From Gonatopus flavifemur (taxonomy: Eukaryota > Arthropoda > Insecta > Hymenoptera > Dryinidae), in assembly GCA_018340375.1 (NCBI GenBank), contig JAFFJZ010000001.1:43020001-43084000 (forward strand): a DNA stretch of 64,000 nucleotides. Direction: 5' to 3'. The first letter of the stretch is position 1. The number at the start of each line of letters is the position of its first letter. The translations under genes were made by a program, and so were the position numbers. The notes below the pieces were generated by a model. It was not told the origin of the DNA. It ran no database searches and saw only the letters and a list, made by a program, of their open reading frames with translations. Positions 10,223 through 21,749 of this stretch are shown piece after piece.

Positions 10223-10843
10223 ATGATTAGTAGAGCTGTGAGAGCCATACCTTTTTTCAGTGTACTATGGCACATTTCTACCGGCAAGTGTTTTTTTCTG
10301 AATGAATTGACTATAGACAATGCAAATTTACTTGTTACATCATTGCCAATAGTCATTTTATTCAGAAATAAAACTTGCCGGTAGAGATGTGCCGCAGTAG
10401 AGATATGAGGAAACTGAATCATTTGAAAATAGAGATCTATCAGATTACAGATATTTGACAATGGATGAAGCGGTGAATGAAGATATTGAAAAATAAGGAT
10501 ATCTGGAAATGAAGATATCATAGAACAGAATTGGATTAGAATACAGATTCATTTAACAATAAATGTGTTCCACAGTAGAGTTGTGCCAAAACGGAGATAT
10601 TTGAAAAGAGAGTTATTCAAAATAGGAATATTGTTTGATAAAAATATTTGTACACAGAGGTATTGAAGAAAGGAAGTATTCCATGATACAGTGATCGTGA
10701 AGTGGAGATATTTTATAACAATCATATTTTGCAGTAGAGATATGCCGAAAAAGATTTATTTTCGAATAAACTTATTAAAGAATAGAGGTATTTCAACATA
10801 GAGGAATAAACGTTAGGGTTCTTGTTTTGTAGTTAATAAGGCA

Positions 10844-11107
10844 CAATACTAATTACACTTGAAGTTTGGGGAACTTTTCCCTGAGAGGAACTTTGTACAA
10901 GGGAATTTCCACGGGAAAATTCTGTCCAGGAAATTATAGCCGACGAAAAAGAGCCCTTGAACGCGGATTCTACCAACTTTCACTCTAAAAGTGATTGGAT
11001 TATTTGTTCAAGAAGTATGCAGACTCAAAAATAAGGAACAAACTCGATATCTGGTGTAGATACACCATCTATAGTTCGAGATCTGATAATATAATTTCGT
11101 ATATGAT
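10844..11107. other. Spacer with GGGAATTTCC-like words
   Basis: The stretch 10,868-10,945 has repeated GGAACTTT, GGGAATTTCC and GGGAAAATTC words in alternating orientation, another possible palindromic-word remnant. No termini were found. Confidence 0.3.
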
Positions 11108-11499
11108 ACGCTGAGAGCAGAAGTGACACTCGAATTGTTGTTGAGCAAAAACAGGACAAGAACTTTCGAGAGCAAGAATGGAACGTCAAAAGTTCCGAGC
11201 AAAAGCGATATACCTATAATTCAGAACAAAAGAGCAACCACAGAAATCTCCGGAGAAAAATGGAACACGGAAAAGCTCAAGCAAAAACATACCAACGCAC
11301 AACCCAATTCTGTACTTATGCGCTGGTTCGTTTTTGCTCGAGTTTCCCAGTGTTTCATTTTTACCCAGAGATTTCTGTGGTTGCTCTTTTGTTCTAAATT
11401 ATAGGTGTATCGCTTTTGCTCGGAACTTTCGACGTTCCATTCTTGCTCTTGAAAGTCCCTGTCCTGTTTTTGCTTGAGTGTCACTTTTGCTCTTAGCGT
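11108..11499. mobile_element. Foldback element with GAGCAAAA words, 392 bp
   Basis: The end ACGCTGAGAGCAGAAGTGAC and its complement GTCACTTTTGCTCTTAGCGT define arms of about 165 bases that pair almost throughout (CAGAAATCTC...GAGATTTCTG at the inner ends). The word GAGCAAAA or its complement TTTTGCTC recurs at least eight times. Open frames on both strands are by-products of the palindrome. No target duplication was resolved. Confidence 0.75.
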
Positions 11500-12268
11500 T
11501 TCAATGATCGAAATGACGTGTCGCAGAATTATTTCATATATCAAAATCTAAACATAATTAATGATTTTATGTAATTTTCTTAGAAATTTCTAAATAGACG
11601 TAACTCCACTGTATCTTGTCCTCCATGAAAACTCGTGACCCACAATTTCTGATAGTCCATTTTCCGAAAGAAAATAACTCAACAAATAAAATCGCATGAA
11701 CATTGTAGGAAATCTCATTTATATTTCATACAAAAGTCCACTTTGTGTTAAACGGAACGAAAGAATCAAAAAACTTCTAGTATCAAATTGTTGGCAGAAC
11801 GCTAAGAACGTGTGTTGTATACTGTTTACACAGTATGATGATAAAGGTTGATATTTTCTACGTGAACTTGTCTTATGGATAAGGACTGGCATTGACGTCT
11901 GACAAACATTTGCAGTTTGCATTTTCTGAGTGGAATGGTTCGTCCGGATATTTGTAAAATGTCGGTAACAGTTCTCAGTACCTAAACATCTTCACCCAAC
12001 ACATCAATCTCTAATGTCAGACATCGCGACGAGAATACCACTTCCATTCTTGTAACATCAATGCAATATGTAGAGTTAAAATGTTTCAAACTCATACAAA
12101 ATCGTACGTCGGAGAGTTCAAGTTTTGCATATTTCATGTCTTGGTGCAAATCGAATTCGCCATTGTATTCTACATCGTTAGGAAATCATTTATGTGTGAT
12201 TGTTTCATGTATGTGATTAACCCAAGAAATGGAAAACGTCAGTCATTTTTCTTTTCTTGACGTAGATA
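11500..12268. other. AT-rich intergenic sequence, nothing recognised
   Basis: No palindrome, terminal repeat or exon-like frame was supported. Confidence 0.45.
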
Positions 12269-12270
12269 TA

Positions 12271-13079
12271 CAGGATGTTTCAGAATTCATCACTCGCATT
12301 CCTGTAGCATACTCTGCAGCCAAAATTCAATAATTTCCCGTATCAAAAGAATTTTTTTGAAGCTTAGTTTTTGAGGTATGAGCATCCAAACTTTGGTTTT
12401 CAAATTCGAATCACTCAAAAGCATTATATGGTATATACTTGAACTTGATGCCAAACGCTGAGTTGGAGAACGGCGGATCTCTAGAAAAAAATTGAACTGT
12501 CCTACACTGAAAGAATTACCTTGTAAAATCACCGTGAAATTCCATTACTCGAAGGAAAAGTAAAAATTCTTCAAAAAATTACTGTACAGCCTGGAAAAAT
12601 GGGGGATTTTTCAAACAGTTGGAAGTGAGATTTTCAATAAGTTTCACGAAATGCACAGTAATATTTCCAAAAAATTCCTACTTGTCCCTCGATCAAGGGA
12701 ATTTCACAGTAATTTTTCAAATAAAATTCTCTCAACGTATCATTGTTTGTTTCGGAGCTATGATAATTCAAAGTCGTTGAATGCTGATTGGCTGGAAGCT
12801 AAAAAATTTCAAACCGCTATAACTTGGAATTGAAAAATTGATGGGATATTTCAATGTATTCCCAGAAATCCGCCGTTTCCCAACTTGGCGAATAGTATCA
12901 TGTTCAAATATACATATACCATATGATGCTTTTGAATGATTTGAATTTGAAAACCAAATTTTAAATGCTCATATCTCAAAAACTTTGCCTCGTTAAAACC
13001 TCTTTCATACAGAACATTATTGCATTTTGGCTACAGAATATGCCACAAAGATGCGAATGATGAATCCTGAAACACCCGG
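12271..13079. mobile_element. CAGGGTGTTTCAG-family foldback, copy 1, with insertion
   Basis: The left end CAGGATGTTTCAGAATTCATC and right end complementary (GATGAATCCTGAAACACCCGG) give arms of about 230 bases, including TTTTGGCTRCAGAATATGCC-type sequence and ATCCGCCGTTTCCCAACTT. TA flanks both ends (12,269-12,270 and 13,080-13,081), consistent with a Tc1/mariner-type MITE. Copies lie at 26,699-27,464 and 61,376-61,943. The centre is interrupted at 12,505-12,737. Confidence 0.85.
12505..12737. mobile_element. CACTG-terminal MITE inserted in the foldback
   Basis: The ends CACTGAAAGAATTACCTTG and its degenerate complement (AAAATTCTCTCAACG) are flanked by TA at 12,503-12,504 and 12,738-12,739. 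Excision rejoins GTCCTATCATTG, matching CTATCCTATCATC in the uninterrupted 61.4-kb copy. The interior repeats AAATTACTGT / ACAGTAATTT-like words. Confidence 0.8.
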
Positions 13080-13299
13080 TATTCTTTGACGTATTACAGG
13101 AGGAAGTTAATTTTATAACTCGTTATTCCGTTGAAATCTATGTGAAACAGAAGAATAATTCTCATTGAGCAGTACTCATAAAGGCATGGACAATCCAATG
13201 ATGTCGTAACTGGAGAAAATATTACAACAGTGGAAATGGTTTGTGATAATTAATGCGTAATTATGAAGCACAAGGATAAATACATGAACTGTTAGTAAT

Positions 13300-13540
13300 T
13301 CCTGCTTGAAGCTTCAATTACATGTGATGGAAGCAATTTCCACTCTCGCGATTGAAAAAGTTCCTAAAATTTCAATGACATCTGAATGGAAATTCAATTA
13401 TTAAACTGTACTATTGTGGGTCATATGATATAGCGAAAATTGAAAATTCAATGACATGTGATTGAATTTTTAGTTCAATCACCAAGAATTGGAAATTTCA
13501 TTTACCAGTGTACTTGAAAAATGAACGAAAATTCAAGGAA
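13300..13540. repeat. Palindromic-word array (TTCAATNACATGTGATTGAA)
   Basis: Three copies of a 20-base self-complementary word are visible near 13,313, 13,371 and 13,448: TTCAATTACATGTGATGGAA, TTCAATGACATCTGAATGGAA and TTCAATGACATGTGATTGAA. They are interspersed with GAAATTTC and GAAAATTC. The right edge ACCAGTGTAC may be an eroded CAGTG-TA terminus. Confidence 0.5.
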
Positions 13541-14185
13541 TTTTCAACAGGGTGCCTTGCGGACTCAGTTCACACTCCATATACGAGTCATCTGTGCATT
13601 TATCAGTATTCGGATTCTTCGGAGAGAAATTATTATGTATAAATTTCTTGATCTCTTTGAACGCCAAAACGAATGATCTATTCGATCTTTGAACGATCTG
13701 TTAACCGCGTGTCTGGCCATTGCAATCTTGTTCTACTGAATCCTCATATTTGTATGGATTTCTTTATTGTTGTTTTTCCTTTCACATGTGGCACATCTTT
13801 AACACATTTTTTATACGAATCCTGGTATGAATTTGTCTGGGCGTCCCATCTACCATCCACTCACTAAATGGGACCCACGTGGGGGCAACTGGACAACACA
13901 TTGCAACCAATTTGACTTTAGTGCCCAAACATTTAATTGGTTTATGAAGATCTTTCATGCGTCAACCAATCGTACAGTAACATTGATAGTCCATCAACAC
14001 AGTCAGAGGAATAAAACGAAGCTCCAACATTTCAATTTGTGACTCGGGATTATTTTATGAAAATAAATTTGAAAGCAACGTCCTCGACTGGAGATTAAAT
14101 GTCAAAATACATTGGTACCTCATTCATAGGTGTAATTTTACAGAAAACACATGATCTCACATTTCGAAACACCAACTTGAACAAC
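13541..14185. other. AT-rich intergenic sequence, nothing recognised
   Basis: No supported repeat or gene. Two overlapping frames of 64 and 71 codons show no protein-like signature. Confidence 0.4.
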
Positions 14186-14189
14186 ATTC

Positions 14190-14325
14190 TAGCAATTCCC
14201 TAGGACATCTGGATGGGCACAGGCTAGAAAGTGCGTCACAAAACTAGCTAGGAACCTACCTAAACTCTAGGGAAACTAGCTGGGACCCATCTGATTCCCA
14301 ATCATAATTTCTACTAGGGAAAGTG
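14190..14325. mobile_element. CTAG-word element with CTACTAGGG terminus
   Basis: The right end TTTCTACTAGGG matches the terminus found at 9.84, 30.62 and 60.26 kb. The interior carries CCTAGG, ACTAGCTAGG, TCTAGGG and ACTAGCTGGG words, plus pairing CATCTGGATGGG...CCCATCTG. The left terminus is not clear. Confidence 0.5.
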
Positions 14326-14734
14326 TGAGGAAATCATGAGAAGACAATTTTTTATGAGCATTGTATCACTAATGATTCTTTGAGATATAATGGCTCATGG
14401 TAACATTCATTGCATTATCGCAGGATATCTTGACTTGCTGTAAAATTTGTACAAACCCGTTGTGAAAATTCCATAGAAACATTCCTTGCAGAAGTAGTTT
14501 TGTAAAAATCCTATCAACTGGCTGATGTGGTATTAATTCACAATCGAATCAAAATACCACTCTGAGAGGAGAGTTTGTTTGTGACAAAGAAGGCTTATTA
14601 ATTGTGAAGAAACCACAATTTAGGTCGAATAAGATTTGGTAATAATTGGGAAATCTTATTCGATTGGAATAAATTTGAAATAACTTTTTTCCCAGTGTTT
14701 AACTGACTAGATTCAGTATCGAATTGTGTAATCA

Positions 14735-14927
14735 CACGGAGAGAATTAAATGATAAACATTGCGATGTGAACATGCCGCTGATTGAGTTGCTATCACGAA
14801 AAATCGCATAAAACGTAGGTATCAATTGTTTTCGAGATAGTGAGCACCACGAAACATCGTAATCGTTACGATTTATTCCCCTTCGAAAATTTCACATTTG
14901 AATCATTACTATTCAATTCTCTCCGTG
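14735..14927. mobile_element. CACGG-terminal MITE flanked by CA
   Basis: CACGGAGAGAATT at the left pairs with AATTCTCTCCGTG at the right. The flanking dinucleotide is CA on both sides rather than TA. Interior words include AATCGTTACGATT and CACGAAA. No coding capacity. Confidence 0.65.
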
Positions 14928-14929
14928 CA

Positions 14930-16079
14930 CCTTATATAGAAACGTTCCCTGTTTTTTAAAACTATTCACCTTGAATGTGGTTCTATACACACGTATGAAC
15001 GAATTCCCTACGCTCGTCGGAATATTTTACATTTCCAACTTCCTTTTATATCGATTTTCAGAGCATTATAAACCTGAACAAGGTACATACCGAATATTAT
15101 TCATGGATTCTTTCATATCAGTTTGACTGATATTTAATCAAAGATTGGAAATATTTTATAAATATTTAAATCAATCCCATTCAAACGATGCATCTCTATC
15201 ACAATGCAGGATGTGGTACGTTCGAAACGTTTTTACCTGGAATATATCCTCATCGTTTCTATCAGAAGTGAATGCGAAATATGGATCCACATAAAAACTC
15301 CGAATCCATGAAGGAGCAAACATAATTCATAAGCCCCCGTTTTTGTACGAGTTCATCAGAAAAGAATTAAATCAAAAATATTATTCACAATCATGAAAGG
15401 ACATTCAAAGACTCAAGTTATGAATTTAAATAAAGAATATATTTTAGGTGCATCGCAAGAATGGTTTTTATCACAATAAACGAACATAACGGTTTTTTGT
15501 TTGCTTTCTGCCATACCAGAACACCGCACATGCATCCCTTAAAGTAAACATTTGCTATCCATGAAAGATCGAATGTCTCCTGCATTTCTCATATAAACGG
15601 CATTGTATTTTCAAGTCGCATGAATAAACACGTTGTTCAATCACTACCATTCACATATCTCCCATCAATTATTCTCAAAGAGGAAACCTCTCACATGAAG
15701 GAATCAGGAATGTTTTGATGGAATTCGATTCCATTCGATTCCCAACGGACTATTTCATATCTGCTAATGTTTTTACAATAAAAATTTGCTAATTCGAGAG
15801 CGCATCCAATCGAATGAGAGTCAAATTGCTTTGCACAATACGGAGAACTTATTCAACGCAAGCTTCAGAGAGGATTATGTTGAGAACGGTTTTTCCCAAT
15901 CTATAATGTAGTATATGTTGAATACATTTCTACGAGAAGGAATTTACATGACAGGAATTCGAATGTACGAAACACAATAAGACGTGAATGATTCATCGCG
16001 ACGAGAATATAATTTTTCGCATTGATATAAAAAACATGAATAAGAGCATGAACTCGGGTATCAATCGGCATATGACTCC
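14930..16079. other. Upstream intergenic sequence
   Basis: AT-rich with no recognised repeat. It lies directly upstream of the putative promoter and could contain regulatory sites, but none was identified. Confidence 0.4.
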
Positions 16080-16801
16080 AAGAGTACTTGTTTCGTTAGA
16101 GATTCAGGGGCATGGAAAAAACATACAGACATTCATAAAGTGTAGGGCAGTGGAAGGAAAGTGGTAGCAGGCGTATGTAGGCAGACTAAAAAGCAAAGCA
16201 AAGCAGAGGAAGCTTGTGAAGGGAAACAAGGAAGCTTTAAGGGAAGCAGGTAAGCCGACTAGCAGGCAGAGGTAGACGAGTAGACTTTAGTAGGAAAGCA
16301 AGCAGGCAGTGTCAGGGGGTGGCAAAGCAAGGTAAGGTAAGCGGAGAGGAAAGAAGAAAAAGCGCTTGCGCGCCCGAACGGCCGGGCTAGCCGCGAGAGC
16401 CGCCACTCCCGTACGCGTAGCGGTGTAGCGCGGTTGCGAGACCGTGAGTCCCTCGTGAGAGGAGATGTCCATCGCGAAAGGAGGTTGGATCCTGTGGATG
16501 TGGAGCCTGCGGCAGTTAACCGGCAGTCTGCAGCAGGAGGTGTCAGGTCCGTCATTTTTGTAGAATACGAAAAACAAGAACTGACTCTATATAACCCTCA
16601 AACGAAGTTCAGATACAATCGGTGATATTACGCGAAAGCAAGACAAACGACCAGAGAGGAAGATCATTTGTGAAAGAAAGCAAAGAAATCTATATATTAA
16701 CGTGTACAAATATATGTTATATACATGCGTGCATATGTGCATATAAATATATGTGCGTAAAAGATATTCGTATAGAAATAAATTAACAAGAAACTGGTAG
16801 T

Positions 16802-16842
16802 GGTGGTGCTGCCGCTGCTGCTGCTGCTGCTGTTGCTGCACC
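16802..16842 (+). repeat. CTG trinucleotide tract
   Basis: GCTGCCGCTGCTGCTGCTGCTGCTGTTGCTGC-type sequence. It lies in the putative leader or leader intron, directly before the pyrimidine-rich acceptor at 16,944. Length variation among individuals would be expected. Confidence 0.8.
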
Positions 16843-17019
16843 GTTGTCTCCTCGACGTCATACCACTTCGACCACCGCCTCCGCCGCTGCCACCGTCCCG
16901 CACCGTCCCCTTCTCCGATATCCTTCATCTCCATTTCTTTCCAGGATAAGAGAGGATTCTTCATTCAACTCACTATCACGATTTCGTTACTCCTCGATAC
17001 TTCGTTGTCTTCAACATCG

Positions 17020-17092
17020 ACGTGGTTATCGTGGTCATCGTGGTCATTGTCGTCGTTGTCGTCGTCGTCGTCGTCATCGTCGTCAATCGTTG
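17020..17092 (+). repeat. GTC/GTN trinucleotide tract
   Basis: Imperfect tandem repeat of GTGGTCATC and GTCGTC units. It is in the putative 5' leader and is not in frame with the coding start. Confidence 0.8.
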
Positions 17093-17959
17093 CAATAAAA
17101 ATATCAAGTTCCCGAACTTTGACGTAGTGAAAGAAATGAAGAAAATGTTAGTGTTATGAATAATTCAATCCAATACAACGTAATCGCACGTTGATTTTTC
17201 AACACATCCAATCGATAGGGGATAGAACATATTGGAAATCACATTAACAATTGAAAACCGATTGAAAGCATCGACGAAGTGTATACAAGGATATAAAAGT
17301 GATTTGTGTACTTTCTAAAGAATACGTAGTTGACGGTGACGATGACGACGACGGCGAGTATGGGGAATATCAATTCAATCAGATACTCTTATATCGAATC
17401 ATGTCGAATCAGAGTATAGAACACTTTATCGACAATTGAAAGGAATCGAGTGGAAAAGATATCGATAAAACATCAACGGCAATGATGATAAGACTGAACA
17501 AATTGAAAGAAATAATGTGTTGCATCGACACTTATGTGCAACATACATGAGAAACAAACTATATAAATAAGAAAGATCAGTGAAGGTGAATAAGAGGAAT
17601 CAGAAATAAATCAAAAGTTCGAAGCTGTAAGGGAGCGTTTGGGAATCATCAGAGCAAAGAAAAATACAAATTTCAAGAAAAAATTCAGAGTCAAGTGCAA
17701 GTTGTGTGTATATGTGTTGGTGCGAGGTAAACAACGTTGAATGCTTGAAATATTCTGAACGTGACAGTGAAGGAGAGAGGACTTCTCTCACATCTCGCTA
17801 ATTTCACCCTGCCGACGGAGAATCGGCGGCGGCGTCCTCGCCGACGCTGTCGACGATTGAAAATCGACACACGAAGTTACGTGCAGAAAAAGAAGAAAAG
17901 GGAGGCGGGAAGATAACAAAATTTCGTGCCAAGAAATAAATCTCCGGCGGGATCCGGTC

Positions 17960-18102
17960 ATGGATCCGATCGGTCGAGACGCGGAACCACCGCCAGGAAA
18001 GATGAGATCCTTCCGCGCTGCGTCCTGGAGTTTCGCCCTCCTGGCGGCCACCGTGGCGCTTTTGCCAAGCACTCAGCATCGTTCCTTTTTTGCACATGCC
18101 GC
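17960..18102 (+). CDS. First coding exon of a secreted or membrane protein (signal peptide), partial
   Basis: The ATG at 17,960 opens a frame of 47 complete codons plus two bases and is preceded by an in-frame stop at 17,858-17,860. A second in-frame ATG lies at 18,002. The peptide starts MDPIGRDAEPPPGK, then MRSFRAASWSF begins a classic signal sequence: a short basic region (Arg16, Arg19), a hydrophobic core FALLAATVALL, then a polar stretch and FFAHA, a good A-X-A type cleavage motif at residues 45-47. Starting at Met15 would give the more usual signal-peptide length, and either start is possible. The exon ends in phase 2 at GC|GTAAGT, where read-through would hit TAA immediately. High G+C and balanced codons contrast with the flanks. 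The next exon is not convincingly present, so the protein family is unknown. Confidence 0.7.
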
Positions 18103-18108
18103 GTAAGT
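18103..18108 (+). other. 5' splice donor of the giant first intron
   Basis: GTAAGT is an exact match to the metazoan donor consensus. It lies immediately after the signal-peptide codons, and translation stops at once (TAA) if it is not spliced. It implies an intron running to at least 63.6 kb unless a small exon was missed. Confidence 0.7.
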
Positions 18109-20435
18109 TTCTAATAACAATCTCATTTTCTGTTTGTATCCTAACAACTCCATCCTCCTGGGTTGATAGCAAAATGTCAGTTGAATCCATCAGACAATCA
18201 TTTGAACATCTTCACACACGCTTAGTATCGAATCTTCTGGAAGTGGAAATACCGCGACTTCACAGAACAGTAAAATCTGGCTCTGAACGAGTAAATGTTG
18301 ATATCTTTTCTTTTGTTGGACAATGAACATTAATATTAACTCCTATGATGTGGATTCTCCCTCTCCCATCATCTCTGGAGTCAGTATTTTTACTTTCCAA
18401 GAATAAATTTTGAATCCGAGGCCATGTAAGAAGTAGTACCTCGAGAATGTTCAGTATCCTCTACAAACTAGTATAAATTGTTCTAATGAGGGAGTTGTGA
18501 ACTAAGTTTCGTGTGTATAAGTAGAACTTCTCCGCATACACTTTGTACAAAACAGTTTCGTTATAATCCAGAAACATTCATAAAACGCTCATCAAACACG
18601 AACATAAATATAATGTTTCAACTGTTAATACGGAACTGTTTATTCAGCGGGGAAAAAGAATTACAAAATATATTATGTGTTCTACTTTCTTAGATACAAA
18701 TTTTTTGATTCTTATCTGAAATATTTCAAGAACATTCTACAACATAATTGATTTTCCAGTCACAAGTTTATCAGCACCGGTAGAAGAAAATCGTTTTAGC
18801 TGAACACAACATTTCCAGAATCACAATTTCCATTGAATTGAACTGTTGAAACCATGTAGCATGTTCAACTTTATTGAAGAATCGAATCTGCAGGATTTCA
18901 CAATTCAATTCCTCGGCGGTGTCTACATTTTCCACGAGATGCAATGAATCAAAATACTAATTATTTGGTAATCACACACGTATAGAAAAATTATCAGATT
19001 GAACTTTATGAATTGAGTTTTTAGATAGTCTCAAAAGTTCAGAGGAGGCCTGAGAACCAGGCTCAAAGTATTTCAGTTGAATCATTCTTAAATAAAATAA
19101 GGAAAATATGAAATGAATCAATTCTGACATTATTATCCTCTTGATGGATGGATTGAATAATCAATATCTTAGAAATAAGGTCAAAAATGAAATTTGCGCG
19201 CAAAATGTCTTTTGATTTGAGATCAGGAGTGATGCGTTTCCAAAATTCACGTCTTTTGTAAAATTGGGAATTTTCAATATAACTAGAGTGTTTCTTGAAA
19301 GATATTTGTGCTCCAGACATATAGCACAATTCTTACCACTTATTTAGTGATCTTCCATTCCTCCAGAATTTGTATTTGATCTGCGATATACAATTCGCAA
19401 ACATTCAGCTAAACGCTGAATAATGTACATAAAATATACAATGACGTCTTGCGAACAGCATTCTCTTATAATTCTTAATCCGTCGTCATCTTCTGAGGGA
19501 ATATTCGAAGAAAAAATCTCGTAATGTCTTTTACTGAATCATTCAAAATTAGATTAATGATGAATTCAATGAAATCAACTATAATGAAGTGGTTCTTTGG
19601 AAGTCTTATGAACATCATAAACGGTCATGATGATGAAAAACGCGAAAGAACTTGTTGATTTGAATAAAAGCCTGATGTTCAACTTTTGCTATACAATTTT
19701 TATACAAAGTGGATTCAATTATCCACATCGTTTTGAATACACCTACATTTTCTCCCAAAGTAACAAAGTGAATGAAACTAGTAATGCTCTCATAAACCAA
19801 TGTACTAAACTTATACTACTCGAGCGTAACTTTAAACATACCTTGACAATATGATATCTACTGTGAATGTGAATTCTATATAACCCCACATAATTTGAAT
19901 TCAAACTGAAAATACATCACGCGCAAACGGGGTGATGATAGTCATTTAAGACATGGTTCATTTAATATGCTGCCAATTATGAGCAAAGTATTCGGTTGGA
20001 ATCTAAAAACTCATTTTATAAGCTTTTTTGTCCCTGGAAATGGATTAAACGAGGAAAAATACTTTTTTCAATCTACTGATGTACTTTTCCCATAAAAATG
20101 AATTTTATACGAATATCTGCTGTAGGATGAAACATGAAACTGAGAATAGGTAGGTAAAAATTTAGTGCAATAGGATTTCTTGCATACTTCTAGACAATGG
20201 GTAAAAGAACTCTACCACGGTCATTGATCCATGTAGGTGACAACCTGGGAGACGGAGACAAAAGATGTAAAATCTTGTCAATAAGGAATTTCCGAACTCC
20301 GCTAGCAGAGTTCACAACTTTCGAAAAGTTCTAGAATGTTAAGTTGGCACCCTTCCATCTTATGTTCAGAAGCTCATAGCTTCCTCTACATCAGATTTTT
20401 CTAGGTTCCATAAGGATAGGCAGAAGTGTTCTACA
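18109..20435 (+). other. Intron sequence, nothing recognised
   Basis: AT-rich, with no strong acceptor followed by a coding-like frame, no palindromic element and no repeat match. The acceptor-like GATTTTCCAG near 18,762 is followed by AT-rich sequence and was not accepted. Confidence 0.45.
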
Positions 20436-20590
20436 TTGGGAGAAAAATCTGGTTAACGTGACCAAAACATGTAGATGATTGTGGCTTTGACCTTTTTATG
20501 TAGTCATCAAATTTTCAATCATTGCAACCATAAATTCTTGACCATGCGGCACAGTTAACGTAACCATGTTGATTCATCCATAGGATAATA
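20435..20590. repeat. Degenerate relative of the 27.05-kb MITE
   Basis: GCAACCATAAATTCTTGACCATG and GTAACCATGTTGATT here align with GTAACCATAAATCTTTTACCATG and GTGACCATGTTGCTT at 27,170-27,220. The word family is GGTTAACG / TAACCAT. A possible left terminus is CATTGGGAGAAAAAT. Confidence 0.5.
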
Positions 20591-20850
20591 ATATTGAGAT
20601 TCCAAAAGATCCAATGAAATTGAAGGACGTAATTGTAATTTGACTGTTTCGCCTTCAATTGTTATCTGCACGATCAGATCTCATTTGGAGCCAAGACACA
20701 GTGAAAATCTGTATAGCTGAGTTCAAATATTTTTTCAGCTCAAAAGTTCCATGAGTTCGAATCACAACGCAACGAAGTTTACATTTTTTCCTCTCTCGTC
20801 GTGTCCTCAGCTATTTGTCTCGAATTAATTCGAATTCAGTCAGGTATTAA

Positions 20851-21749
20851 CCCTTTCTGACCTGGCTTGATTCTGATAATGATGAAAATTTTTCTTCAAT
20901 AGGCAATAGTTTCTATAGCTCCTAGTATGAACTCTGAATTTTTACAGAATTTTTAGTAACTTAGATAAAAAATTACTGATATGTCCATTCCAATGGACAC
21001 AGGGTGTCTATGACTAGAACATAGAAGGAAAAATTAAAAATATTTGTATATCACTATTCGTAATAAATCTTCATGAAATTTCAATGATTCAATATATCAA
21101 ACGACAATTACAAAGAATTTCAACGAAATAGGTAATTTTCCAAAAGGAACATTCATGATTTTATAAATACAGGCTGTTGATGAGTGTTTAGAAACAAGAC
21201 AGAGTATCAGCTTATATTTTTTTTCTATTCCCAACTCCAACCTACGTAGCATATCGGCACCACATGCAAAGTAGCATCAGTGCAGGGGGCCCAGTTCGGG
21301 AATTTTCTATTCGTTTCATTGGTCAATTCGTTCAACATGATTTTAGGATTGATTGATCCCATTAGAATTCTCCGAGGCTGGACATCTTGCAGTGATACCG
21401 CTGAAAACTCCTATGTTATAAGAGAGTTACAACTTTCTTGTAACGGATTTCTATCTTGGAATCCATTGGAACATGATTATTAATTTCTAGTCATTTTTAT
21501 ACGTCGGCCAATCGTAAGAATCAGTCAAATTCGTTTAAGTAATGGGGATTGCAGTATCAAAAATTTCGAAATTCGCATCCGTTTAAAAACATACCATACT
21601 GAAAATATAATTTTCAATCATTTCCTTATCGTCAATTGACACCTTCATCTCGATGATATCATGGGTTTCAAACAGCTCTGATTCGTGGAACGATTTTTGT
21701 AATTTGCTGAATTCTATGTCAATTGGAATGGACGTCAGGTGAGGAAGGG
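20851..21749. mobile_element. piggyBac-like non-autonomous element with TTAA duplication
   Basis: The left end CCCTTTCTGACCTG follows TTAA at 20,847-20,850. The right end CAGGTGAGGAAGGG is followed by TTAA at 21,750-21,753. The inner subterminal pair TCCATTCCAATGGAC / GTCAATTGGAATGGAC is also inverted. TTAA duplication with CCCTTT ends is the piggyBac signature. The 899-bp body has only short frames, so it is non-autonomous or decayed. Confidence 0.75.

Larger units (their letters stand above)
9670..10262. mobile_element. CACTGAAAAAG-terminal element, nested, TA duplication
   Basis: The ends CACTGAAAAAGAGGTATGG and its complement CCATACCTTTTTTCAGTG are joined inward by CTCTCACTGCTCTA / GAGCTGTGAGAG. 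TA occurs at 9,668-9,669 and 10,263-10,264. Excising the block rejoins CATCTCTACTATGGCACA, which matches the opposite foldback arm. It itself hosts two further insertions. Confidence 0.85.
8655..10831. mobile_element. Large foldback element of about 2.2 kb, carrying three nested insertions
   Basis: The left arm begins AACAAGAACTCTACCGTTTA and the right arm is its complement. They pair through a centre near 10,331 (CTACCGGCAAG...CTTGCCGGTAG), with arms of about 530-610 bases after insertions are removed. The arms are rich in repeated words of the type AAATATCTSTATT. The 12 bases GTTAATAAGGCA occur at 8,643-8,654 and 10,832-10,843, consistent with a long Mutator-like target duplication. There is no transposase frame. 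Confidence 0.75.
16080..17959 (+). promoter_or_regulatory. Putative promoter and 5' untranslated region of a signal-peptide gene
   Basis: Base composition shifts sharply here. Positions 16,355-16,560 are GC- and CpG-rich (GCGCTTGCGCGC, CGAACGGCCGGGC, GTACGCGTAGCGG), after a purine-rich AGCAGGCAG/GGAAGCAGG stretch. Candidate splice donors are GCAG|GTAAGC (16,249/16,250) and CAAG|GTAAGG (16,331/16,332). A strong pyrimidine-rich acceptor, CATTTCTTTCCAG, ends at 16,944, so the leader may contain a small intron. Several upstream ATGs occur. An in-frame stop at 17,858-17,860 separates the leader from the coding start. The transcription start cannot be fixed. Confidence 0.55.

Noticed and set aside
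11123..11544. Overlapping frames of 93 and 107 codons on opposite strands
   Set aside because: They lie in the two arms of the GAGCAAAA foldback and are mirror translations of each other.
20740..20775. GAGTTCGAATC B-box-like motif
   Set aside because: No matching A box or stem structure upstream.
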